NCBI GenBank assembly: GCA_031549115.1
Contig: JAVBQJ010000055.1
Coordinates: 1-25,537 of the forward strand
Length of the DNA: 25,537 bases
From: JAVBQJ01 sp031549115
GTDB lineage: Bacteria > Verrucomicrobiota > Lentisphaeria > Victivallales > Victivallaceae
Reading direction: 5' to 3'
Of this stretch, positions 1 through 10,237 are shown one piece after another. The notes beneath the pieces were generated by a model. It saw only the letters and a list, made by a program, of their open reading frames with translations. It made no database searches and had not been told where the DNA came from. Made by a program: the position numbers and the translations under genes. Each line of letters opens with the position of its first letter. The stretch's first letter is position 1.

Positions 1-20
1 AGGGGGATGAGGAAGGGGGT

Positions 21-78
21 TCGGGGGAGGGAGAAGGGATCCCCTTTCCTCAAAAGGGGTCCCTTCTCCCTCCCCCGA
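21..78 (-). terminator. Very long hairpin downstream of carB
   Basis: A 19-bp perfect outer stem (21-39 with 60-78) is continued, after a one-base bulge at 40, by a 7-bp inner stem (41-47 with 53-59) and a 5-base loop. It begins 6 bases past the carB stop codon, so it is placed to end or protect the carB transcript. No U-tract follows on the minus strand, so a classical intrinsic terminator is less certain than a 3'-end stabilising or repeat-type hairpin. Confidence 0.6.
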
Positions 79-84
79 GACACA

Positions 85-3297
<3,213 letters not shown>

Positions 3298-3352
3298 GTC
3301 GCGTACCCGATCCTTTCTGAAGTTGTACAAAATTGTATTGCGTCAGAGGTGT

Positions 3353-3381
3353 AATATACCACAAAAACTGCTCTTTGTCAA
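3353..3381 (-). promoter_or_regulatory. Sigma70-type promoter of carB
   Basis: On the minus strand a perfect -35 TTGACA (3381-3376), a 17-base spacer and -10 TATATT (3358-3353) lie about 56 bases upstream of the carB ATG. The spacer ends in TTTTGTGG, the same bases seen before the thrC -10. Confidence 0.85.
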
Positions 3382-3700
3382 CCGGAAGCCCGCCTTTTCC
3401 ACGCTAAAAACATGTTGTGGCGGAAAGTCATACATTCCGGGTTTGCACAGGAAGCACATATGGCATTTGTATTTTTGAAAACCGTCGGTGTTGCGGTTGC
3501 CGGACAGGTATTTATACGGATGACGTTATTGGGTAGAGAAAAATCTGCATTTCTTGTCAAGCAAAATTTTGACAAAAAATAAAAATTTATCAACTTTTTC
3601 GATTGAATATCATCGGATTACAGCGTTTTTTTTGAGCGAATTCATGAATCCACTTTTGGCATGTAAAACAGTATATGGCAACAGGCCGGCAATTTTCCTG
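3382..3700. other. AT-rich intergenic region between carB and the PEP-CTERM-like gene
   Basis: This is the gene-poor stretch between two divergent promoters. It contains a possible 40-codon ORF (separate entry) and a 7-bp inverted repeat TTGTCAA / TTGACAA at 3554-3560 and 3569-3575, which could be an operator or an opposing pair of -35 elements without convincing -10 partners. No tRNA or other known RNA was recognised. Confidence 0.5.
3460..3582 (+). CDS. Possible 40-residue small protein (speculative)
   Basis: The ORF starts at an ATG with AGGAAG six bases upstream and ends at TAA. The peptide begins MAFVFLKTVGVAVAGQVFIR, which is mildly hydrophobic, and ends in a basic, AT-encoded tail (VKQNFDKK). 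It resembles no family I recognise. Only the ribosome binding site and the hydrophobic N-terminus favour it, and no clear promoter precedes it. It may equally be a chance ORF in an AT-rich intergenic region. Confidence 0.22.
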   Translation: MAFVFLKTVGVAVAGQVFIRMTLLGREKSAFLVKQNFDKK

Positions 3701-3728
3701 TTGACACGCCGCATTTTTTTGCTATAAT
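3701..3728 (+). promoter_or_regulatory. Strong sigma70-type promoter of the PEP-CTERM-like gene
   Basis: TTGACA at 3701-3706, a 16-base spacer and a consensus TATAAT at 3723-3728 lie 39 bases before the ATG. This is the closest match to consensus in the window. Confidence 0.88.
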
Positions 3729-3767
3729 TATACTAGCGAAAAAATAACTACGGAAGGGATTGGGATC

Positions 3768-4415
3768 ATGAATAAATGGATTGCGATGTTGGTTGTTCTG
3801 GTGTGCGGCTGGCAGGCGTCGGCGCTCTATCAGTATGACGTCAATGCGGTTGCCAATCCGAATCAGACGTGGACGAGTGCGCAGTATTTGACTCTGACCG
3901 CGCCGGAGAGCGGCAGCATGTGGTTTGCCTCGTTCATCTCCAGTTATTACGGGGGAGTGTTGGATCTGGGCAATGAGGCCAATGTGACAGCCGGGAATTA
4001 CGGTTGGATTGATGCGGATGGAAACAAGATCAGCGGCACCGGAGCTACCACGGAGTTTACTTTCACCAACAGCGTCGGCAAGAGTGTTACGACGATAGGC
4101 TACTATGTCGGCAACTTTTCGAAAGGCGATACGATCAATTTCTGGATCACCTCGCTGAACAATGAACTGGGGCTGTCGGATGGAAACGTCATGGAAGGCG
4201 ACAATATCAATTTGATATCCCGGCAGAACAACTTGACCGACCTGGCCGGGAATACCCGGATCAATTTCGGTTATGATTCGGGTTCCGTGGAATTCATCGC
4301 GCTGGGCGAGAATATGTCGCCCGCCGGACAGCCGTTGCCGGGAGTGATCGCTTCTCTGCTTGCCGGTGCGGCGGTAGTGGGAGGCCTCCGGCGGCGGCGT
4401 AAACAGCAGAGCTGA
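3768..4415 (+). CDS. Secreted protein with PEP-CTERM-like sorting tail
   Basis: The 215-residue product has an N-terminal signal peptide (residues 1-19, MNKWIAMLVVLVCGWQASA, with an AxA-type cleavage site). The middle is Asn/Gly/Thr-rich, probably beta-structured, and matches no enzyme I recognise. The C-terminus has the three-part PEP-CTERM layout: a short Pro motif (PLPG in place of the usual PEP), a hydrophobic segment (VIASLLAGAAVVGG) and a basic cluster (LRRRRK). Proteins of this kind are exported by Sec and processed by an exosortase. None is encoded here, so that link rests on family knowledge. The ATG at 3768 follows GGAAGGGA. The gene stands alone between its own promoter and terminator. 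The PLPG variant lowers certainty about the sorting class. Confidence 0.8.
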   Translation: MNKWIAMLVVLVCGWQASALYQYDVNAVANPNQTWTSAQYLTLTAPESGSMWFASFISSYYGGVLDLGNEANVTAGNYGWIDADGNKISGTGATTEFTFTNSVGKSVTTIGYYVGNFSKGDTINFWITSLNNELGLSDGNVMEGDNINLISRQNNLTDLAGNTRINFGYDSGSVEFIALGENMSPAGQPLPGVIASLLAGAAVVGGLRRRRKQQS

Positions 4416-4435
4416 AGTTCTTTTTGCAATAACCG

Positions 4436-4471
4436 GGCGGTAGTTCCACATGCTGGAGCTGCCGCCTTTTT
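4436..4471 (+). terminator. Intrinsic terminator after the PEP-CTERM-like gene
   Basis: A 13-bp stem (4436-4448 with 4454-4466, including two G-U type pairs) with a 5-base loop is followed by TTTTT at 4467-4471. It begins 20 bases after the stop codon. Confidence 0.85.
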
Positions 4472-4492
4472 CATTAATAAGGATACCGGATA

Positions 4493-6745
4493 ATGTCTGA
4501 AATAAAAAAAATCACGCTTCCCGAGGAGCTTCGGGTCCGGTTGGATTGGTTCGACGGGCCCGAAATTTTCGGCGTCCGCGCCGAAAAAGCGTTGCTGGTC
4601 AGCCTCGACTTCACCAAACCGATGACTACGGAGACGCGGGAGCTTTTCGGCGCAGACGGCGATCTGTTTGATTTTTATACCGGGCAAGGTCGCGCCTCTT
4701 CCGCGCTTCACGAACACTTTCCCTGGTCGGCGCCGCGGATGACACCGCCCCGGACCGCGCGGTTCGACGGTTTTGACCCGAAGAACCATTTCCCGTTCGA
4801 CCTGATCTTCGTCGAGCCGGAAAAGGAGCTGCCGCAGGTGCCTTATTCGTCGACCATCACCCACGATTCCGCGCTCGGCTGCTTCGTGCGCGAACGCTAT
4901 GACAGTGACTGGGGCGCCTTTCAGGCCGCGCTCCGGCGGATCGGCCTCGCGGGAGGAATCGATTACCGTCAGTGCGAAAGCTGCGAGCGGCCGGTGCGCT
5001 CTTCCGATCCGGCAATCCGCTTCTGCCGCCATTGCGTACCGCGTCCGCCCGACCCGGAGGAGCCGTCCTGCTGTGATCTTTGGAAGGAACGGAAGTTCCG
5101 GGCGGAGCTGCCGCCCTGGCATTCGCTGGCAGAGGTCGAAAAGGCGATCCGGAAAACCAAATTGGTATGGCTGCTCCATTGCAACGGCGAACAGCTGGAT
5201 TCCCCGGATTTCGCCACCGACGCCATCGGCTGGTTTTTCTACGAAGGGCTCTACGGCTGCTTCGAAGCGGATTTTTTCCTGGCCGGCGCGGCACTGACCA
5301 CGGCGGAAATTCTGGTCAAACAGCACGGCTTTTCCTGGCGTTTGGAAAATGGAATCGCTTTCATTTCTCACCCGGCTGTAGATTCTCCGGTCAAGGTCGG
5401 GGATATTCTCGCCGACTACGGCTTTCAGCCGCCGGAGGTAGACAAGTATGGCAATACATCCGGTGATGAGCAATACGAATATGACCCCGGCGTGGACGAC
5501 CTTTGCCGCTCCGCGATCGAGGTGCTCTCCCGCGCCGTCTGGCCGCCGCTGAATGTCGCGGAAGCATGCCGGCACGCCGAAGCGAATAATTGCGGAGATG
5601 TCAAAAAGGCGCTGAAATTCCTGCGGAAGACCGGGCCGGAAGGGCTCACTGTCGACTATGGAATGCTCACTTTTTCATTTCGATCGCCGGAGAAATCAAA
5701 GCGTTTCGAAACCGAATATTCCGGAAATTTTCAGTATCGCGGCGGCCATTGGGTTGCCGTTGTCGACGGCGCCGCCATCGAGGAAGAGGATTCCGTGGAT
5801 GCGGGGCCGCCGGTCATCATCACCGCCGCCGAAGCCGGCGACATCGCGGTATTGCGGGGGCTGCTCGACGTTGAACCGAAGCTGCTCCACTGGCACGGCG
5901 GCGATTTCGATCTCGGCACGTTTTCGGTCGATACCCCGCTTGCCGCCGCCGCCGCCAACGGTCACGTGGAAGCGGTGCGGTTTTTGCTCGAACGGGGAGC
6001 GCGCCCATTTAAAAAGCCGTACCATCCCTGCTCCGCGCTGTTGCGCGCCTGCGCCAACGGTCACTTGGAGGTGGTCGAATTGCTGCTGGCGCACGGCGTC
6101 CCGGCGGAGCCTCCGCCGAATACGCAAAGAAAACTCGACGATATTCAGGAGGACGAAACGGTATCGCCGAAGCGGCTGCTCGCGATGGTGCGTGAGGAGT
6201 TCCTGGACGATGCACCGACGCCGCTCGAGGAAGCGGCCAAGCACAATCATCCCGCCATCGTGAAGCTGCTGCTGGCGCATGGCGCCGATCCGTTTCACGC
6301 GCAGGCCATCTCCGGCATGATTCCGTTTCACTGGAGTTATCACTTCCCGGAGGTTATGGAGGTGTTCCTGGATGCGGGAGTCCCGATCGATGTCCGGGAT
6401 AAATTCGGCAAAACCGCGTTGCACCAGGCCGCGATTTTCGGCACCATGCTCGATTCGTTGCGCAAGCAGGGAATGAGCGAAGATGACGAGTTTATGGTCG
6501 AGCCGAAACGCTACCGGAAAGCGGTGGAACGCCTGATCGAACGCGGTGCGGACATCAACGCGCGCGACGACAGAGGCGAGACTCCCTTTCATCTCGCCTG
6601 TCACGACGGTTCACGCGAATATCTGCAATACTTCCTCGATCACGGCGCCGATCCCGATATTCGGACCGACGAAGGGAAAATCCCGCTCGATTACGCCGAG
6701 GAAAGAAATAACTGTGACGGCATTGAACTGTTAATGGCGAAATGA
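4493..6745 (+). CDS. Ankyrin-repeat protein with zinc-ribbon-like N-terminal region
   Basis: The 750-residue protein is of unknown function. The N-terminal ~430 residues are not recognisable as a whole but carry a CxxC-x13-CxxC zinc-ribbon-like motif (C161, C164, C178, C181), followed by CC at 193-194. The C-terminal ~300 residues are ankyrin repeats, with units such as TPLAAAAANGHVEAVRFLLE, GHLEVVELLLAHG, NHPAIVKLLLAHGADP, KTALHQAA and GETPFHLACHDG. Ankyrin repeats mediate protein-protein contacts. There is no signal peptide or membrane segment, so the protein is probably cytoplasmic. The ATG at 4493 follows AAGGAT. The gene lies 21 bases after the terminator of its neighbour and has no clear promoter of its own. 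Confidence 0.85.
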   Translation: MSEIKKITLPEELRVRLDWFDGPEIFGVRAEKALLVSLDFTKPMTTETRELFGADGDLFDFYTGQGRASSALHEHFPWSAPRMTPPRTARFDGFDPKNHFPFDLIFVEPEKELPQVPYSSTITHDSALGCFVRERYDSDWGAFQAALRRIGLAGGIDYRQCESCERPVRSSDPAIRFCRHCVPRPPDPEEPSCCDLWKERKFRAELPPWHSLAEVEKAIRKTKLVWLLHCNGEQLDSPDFATDAIGWFFYEGLYGCFEADFFLAGAALTTAEILVKQHGFSWRLENGIAFISHPAVDSPVKVGDILADYGFQPPEVDKYGNTSGDEQYEYDPGVDDLCRSAIEVLSRAVWPPLNVAEACRHAEANNCGDVKKALKFLRKTGPEGLTVDYGMLTFSFRSPEKSKRFETEYSGNFQYRGGHWVAVVDGAAIEEEDSVDAGPPVIITAAEAGDIAVLRGLLDVEPKLLHWHGGDFDLGTFSVDTPLAAAAANGHVEAVRFLLERGARPFKKPYHPCSALLRACANGHLEVVELLLAHGVPAEPPPNTQRKLDDIQEDETVSPKRLLAMVREEFLDDAPTPLEEAAKHNHPAIVKLLLAHGADPFHAQAISGMIPFHWSYHFPEVMEVFLDAGVPIDVRDKFGKTALHQAAIFGTMLDSLRKQGMSEDDEFMVEPKRYRKAVERLIERGADINARDDRGETPFHLACHDGSREYLQYFLDHGADPDIRTDEGKIPLDYAEERNNCDGIELLMAK

Positions 6746-6776
6746 AGTTTTTTGGCGGGAGATATGCCGTTTGCAC

Positions 6777-6805
6777 TTGAAAATATACGGCTTTCGCTTT
6801 ATCTT
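6777..6805 (+). promoter_or_regulatory. Candidate promoter of the fucosidase gene
   Basis: TTGAAA at 6777-6782, a 17-base spacer and TATCTT at 6800-6805 place the transcription start about 30 bases before the chosen ATG at 6842. It lies wholly upstream of that ATG, which supports the shorter start. Confidence 0.6.
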
Positions 6806-6841
6806 CCCTTTGAAGTAATTCAAAAAAGGAGCCTGGTGCAG

Positions 6842-8107
6842 ATGGACGCGATGGAATTTTCCCGCTTGCGGTATGGCATGTTTGTTCATTTCGGTTTGTT
6901 CAGCATGCTCGGGCGGGGCGAATGGGTGATGAACCGGGAGCGGATCGCGCCGGAACAAATGGAGGCGTTGGCGCGGCAATTCGCGCCGGAGCGCTTTGAC
7001 GCGGAAGCCGTCTGCGACCTCGCGGTCGAGGGCGGGATGAAGTATCTCGTGTTTACGACGATGCATCACGAAGGCTTCCGTATGTACGATACGGCGTTGA
7101 CCGGCTTCAACGCACCGGCGGTGTGCGGGCGGGATCTGGTGGCGGAAATCGTGGCCGCGGCCCGGCGGCGCAACCTCAAAACCGGCCTGTATCACAGTCT
7201 CAACAACTGGCATGACCAGCCCGATGCGGTCGCGGCGTTGGAGTCGAAAGAAGCGTATGAAACGTTCATCGGCAACACCTTTGCCCGGTTGACGGAGCTG
7301 GTGCGGCGCTTTCCCGGGATCGATATTGTGTGGTACGACGGCTGGTGGCCGTTTGACCAATTCGGCTGGCAAGCGGAGAAAATGAACCGGTGTCTGCGGG
7401 AAATCCAGCCGCAATTGCTGTTCAACGGCCGAAACTGCCTGCCGGGGGATTTCGGTACGCCGGAGCAGCATCTGACCGCGCCAGTACCGTGGCGGCCGTG
7501 GGAGGCGTGCATGACGCTGAACGACCATTGGGGATTTCATGCGCATGATCAAAACTGGAAGCGGCCGGCCGAGGTGGTGAAAATGCTGTTGACCTGCGGG
7601 GCCGAGCGCGGCAATCTGTTGTTGAATATCGGTCCCGCGGGGGATGGCAGCATTCCGGCGGAGTCGCTCCGGATTATCCGGGAGGTCGGTGCGTGGTTGC
7701 GCGCCGGCGGCGATGAAGCCATTGCCGACTGCGTGAAAATGCCGTTCGATTCGTTACGTCAGGCGCCGGGGCCCTATTGCGGCGATTGGGACAACCAGGG
7801 GATTTTCACCGCTTCCGGCAACAACCTGTTTTTCACCATGCTGTATTGCCCGGGGGCGGAGTGGACTTGCACCGGAGTGCTGACGCCGGTACGCCGGGTG
7901 AGCGTCCGCGGGATCGGCGATCTGGAATTCCGACAGGAGCTGGACAAGCTGACGATACGGCTGCCGGAGGCGGTGCAGACGGCGTTTGCCCCGGTGTTGA
8001 AGCTCGAATGCGATGCCGCGCCCGGCATTTACCGGACCGGCGGCCTCCGGGTACCGGCATGCGATCATACTCGCTATGACCCGGTGATGCCCGATATCCA
8101 ATATTGA
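6842..8107 (+). CDS. GH29 family alpha-L-fucosidase
   Basis: This retaining glycosidase releases terminal L-fucose from glycans. The 421-residue protein carries the family marks in order: RYGMFVHFG near the N-terminus, FTTMHHEGFRMYDT, the nucleophile motif DIVWYDG (Asp166 by family logic), and LLNIGPAGDGSIPAE where GH29 enzymes have LLNvgP..dG. A short C-terminal beta-rich domain follows. The ATG at 6842 has AAGGAG ten bases upstream and lies after the predicted promoter; longer starts at 6752 (TTG) and 6764 would precede transcription. No signal peptide is seen, so the enzyme is probably cytoplasmic and acts on imported fucosides. This fits host or algal glycan degradation, which is common in this phylum. 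Confidence 0.9.
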   Translation: MDAMEFSRLRYGMFVHFGLFSMLGRGEWVMNRERIAPEQMEALARQFAPERFDAEAVCDLAVEGGMKYLVFTTMHHEGFRMYDTALTGFNAPAVCGRDLVAEIVAAARRRNLKTGLYHSLNNWHDQPDAVAALESKEAYETFIGNTFARLTELVRRFPGIDIVWYDGWWPFDQFGWQAEKMNRCLREIQPQLLFNGRNCLPGDFGTPEQHLTAPVPWRPWEACMTLNDHWGFHAHDQNWKRPAEVVKMLLTCGAERGNLLLNIGPAGDGSIPAESLRIIREVGAWLRAGGDEAIADCVKMPFDSLRQAPGPYCGDWDNQGIFTASGNNLFFTMLYCPGAEWTCTGVLTPVRRVSVRGIGDLEFRQELDKLTIRLPEAVQTAFAPVLKLECDAAPGIYRTGGLRVPACDHTRYDPVMPDIQY

Positions 8108-8113
8108 TCGCAT

Positions 8114-8179
8114 CAAACAAGCCCGCGCCCGAGCGGCATTCCAAGATACCGGAATGCCGTTCGGGCGCGGGCTTGTTTG
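8114..8179. terminator. 29-bp-stem hairpin between convergent genes
   Basis: The arms 8114-8142 and 8151-8179 pair over 29 bp with a single G-U pair and an 8-base loop. The hairpin lies between the stop codons of the fucosidase gene (plus) and the GltD-like gene (minus), so it probably serves both transcripts. Only a weak T-rich tail (GTTTATTT) follows on the plus strand. Confidence 0.75.
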
Positions 8180-8188
8180 GTTTATTTC

Positions 8189-10222
8189 CTACTTCTTGTG
8201 TTTCCAGGCCAGCGCGCCGACGGGGCAGGCTTCGACGCAGGCGCCGCAGTCGCTGCAGCTCAGCGGCAGCTCCCGGTCGAAGGCCGGACTGATGTAGGTA
8301 AAGAAGCCGCGGCGTTTGACGCCGAGCAGCGACTGGTTGACGATATCCTTGCAGGTCTTGACGCAGATGCCGCACTTGATGCACTTGCCGCGGTCCTGCA
8401 GGATCGCGGGGTGGCGGTTGTCGTAATCCACTTTCACGCGTTCGCCCTTGATCGCGTCGGTTTTGGCTTCGGCGCAGCGGGCGCATTCGCGCAGATCGCA
8501 CTCGTGCTTCGCGGTACAGCTGCATTCGATGCAGCGCAGTCCCTCTTTGCGCATGGCTTCCGGTGCGACCGTCAGGGAAACCTCTTTGAAGGTGTGTTTG
8601 CGCTCTTCGATGGAAATCAGGTTCAGCGGCACCCGGTCGGCATTGGAAATGTCGCGGCGCAGCAAAACCACCTCGTCCGTCGCCATGCCGCGCCAGTAAC
8701 CGCGCGAAACGTTGACCGGGTTATCCTGCACCATCGGCACACCGCGCAGATACTGCAGCATGCCTTCGCTCATTTTGCGCGCCATCGCGACCGCTTCGAC
8801 CACGGTGGCGGCGCCGGAAACGCAGTCGCCGGCGGCGAAAATCTTGCCGTCCACCCGGCAATTCAGGGGGTCGGCGTCGAGAAAGCCCCACTTGTTGACC
8901 TTCAAACTCTTCGGCGCGGCGGTGCCCTGGCCGATCGCGGCGATCACCATGTCGGCGTCGATTTCGAATTCGCTGCCGGGCTCCGGAAACGGCTTGCGCC
9001 GCCCGGAGGCGTCGGGCTCCCCGAGCACCATGCGTTGGCAGGTCAGAATGTAACGGCCGCCGTCGCGGCGCAGGCCGGTCGGGGCGACGAGGAAGTGGAA
9101 GTGCACCCCTTCTTCGCGGGCTTCGCGGATTTCCAGCTTTTCCGCCGGCATTTCGGCCTCGCTGCGGCGATAGAAGCACTCGATGTCTTCGGCGCCCAGG
9201 CGCACCGCGGTACGCAGACAGTCCATCGCGGTGTTGCCGCCGCCGACGACGATGACCCGGCCCTTGAGCTCGCCGCTCCAGCCGTTCAGCGCCACCTGGC
9301 GGAGAAAATCGATGCCCTGTACGGCGAGCTCTTCGCCGGGGCAGCGCATGCTCGACGGCGCCCAGCAGCCGATGGTGATGCCGACCGCGTCGAAATTGCC
9401 GGTCAGCATCGCCAGCGACAGATTGTCGCCGAGGCGCTGGCCGAATTCGAACTTGATCCCCATCTTGATGAAGTGGGCGATTTCACGGTTCAATACCGCG
9501 TGCTTGGGCAGCCGGTATTCGGGAATGCCGTAGCGGAGCATGCCGCCGGCTTCCGACATCTGGTCGAATACCGTCACCTGGATACCCTGCAGACGCAGGA
9601 AATAGGCCGCCGCGAGGCCGGCCGGACCGGCGCCGACGAGCGCCACCTTTTCCCGGCCCAGCTCCGGCAGCTTTTCCATATACGTATCGTAATACAAATC
9701 CGCCGCCAGGCGTTTGAAATCGTTGATGTTGACCGCGGCGCCGAAGAGATTCTTGCGGCAATCCTTTTCGCAGAAGCGCGGGCAGACCCGGCCGATGCTC
9801 ATCGGCAGCGGAATGCGTTCTTTGACGATCTGCAGCGCTTCGAGGAAGTTGCCGTTTTTGCCGGCGTGGACATACTCCTCGACCCGGGCGTGCGCCGGAC
9901 AGGCGAGGGTGCACGGGGCTTCGCAGTCGCCGGAGTGTTCGCTCAACAGCAGCTCCAGCGCGGTCTTGCGCATCTCCTGAACCGCGGCGCTGGAGGCGTC
10001 GATCTCCTGGGCCGGGGCGGGGCAGGCGGTGCACGACGGGATGAAGCGGCCGGTTTTGACGTCGCGGACGACGCAGACCAGGCACGAAGTATTCTTCGAC
10101 ACCCGCGGATCGTGGCAGAGGGTCGGGATTTCCAGACCGCTGCGGCGCGCCACATCCAGGATTGTTTCGCCGGGAGCCGCCGAGACCTTGACTCCGTCCA
10201 AGATAAATTCAAAATTTTCCAT
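8189..10222 (-). CDS. GltD/NfnB-like FAD-NAD(P)H subunit with added Fe-S domains (Stn-type transhydrogenase)
   Basis: The 677-residue iron-sulfur flavoprotein is probably the NADP(H)-handling subunit of the three-gene complex. Visible parts in order are: a 2Fe-2S plant-ferredoxin-like domain (C36, C47, C50, C64); two GltD-type cysteine groups (C100/C104/C108 and C147/C151/C155); an FAD Rossmann motif VGAGPAGLAAAYF near 196-208; an NAD(P)H site VVGGGNTAMDC near 325-335; the GDCVSGAATVVEA flavin motif; and two C-terminal 4Fe-4S clusters (C614/617/620/624 and C656/659/662/666). Plain GltD or NfnB lacks the N-terminal 2Fe-2S domain and the C-terminal diferredoxin. The ATG is preceded by AAGGAG. 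It starts 15 bases after the NuoF-like gene ends. Annotation as a glutamate synthase small chain would be misleading, since no GltB is present. Confidence 0.88.
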   Translation of the reverse strand: MENFEFILDGVKVSAAPGETILDVARRSGLEIPTLCHDPRVSKNTSCLVCVVRDVKTGRFIPSCTACPAPAQEIDASSAAVQEMRKTALELLLSEHSGDCEAPCTLACPAHARVEEYVHAGKNGNFLEALQIVKERIPLPMSIGRVCPRFCEKDCRKNLFGAAVNINDFKRLAADLYYDTYMEKLPELGREKVALVGAGPAGLAAAYFLRLQGIQVTVFDQMSEAGGMLRYGIPEYRLPKHAVLNREIAHFIKMGIKFEFGQRLGDNLSLAMLTGNFDAVGITIGCWAPSSMRCPGEELAVQGIDFLRQVALNGWSGELKGRVIVVGGGNTAMDCLRTAVRLGAEDIECFYRRSEAEMPAEKLEIREAREEGVHFHFLVAPTGLRRDGGRYILTCQRMVLGEPDASGRRKPFPEPGSEFEIDADMVIAAIGQGTAAPKSLKVNKWGFLDADPLNCRVDGKIFAAGDCVSGAATVVEAVAMARKMSEGMLQYLRGVPMVQDNPVNVSRGYWRGMATDEVVLLRRDISNADRVPLNLISIEERKHTFKEVSLTVAPEAMRKEGLRCIECSCTAKHECDLRECARCAEAKTDAIKGERVKVDYDNRHPAILQDRGKCIKCGICVKTCKDIVNQSLLGVKRRGFFTYISPAFDRELPLSCSDCGACVEACPVGALAWKHKK

Positions 10223-10237
10223 GATTCATTGGCTCCT

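Noticed and set aside
3378..3593. 71-codon minus-strand ORF in the carB upstream region
   Set aside because: It overlaps the carB promoter, is AT-rich and Asn/Thr/Ala-mixed without a pattern, and has no ribosome binding site I can see.
4271..5575. 434-codon open frame on the minus strand
   Set aside because: It crosses the terminator at 4436-4466 and lies antisense to two supported genes. No family is recognisable.
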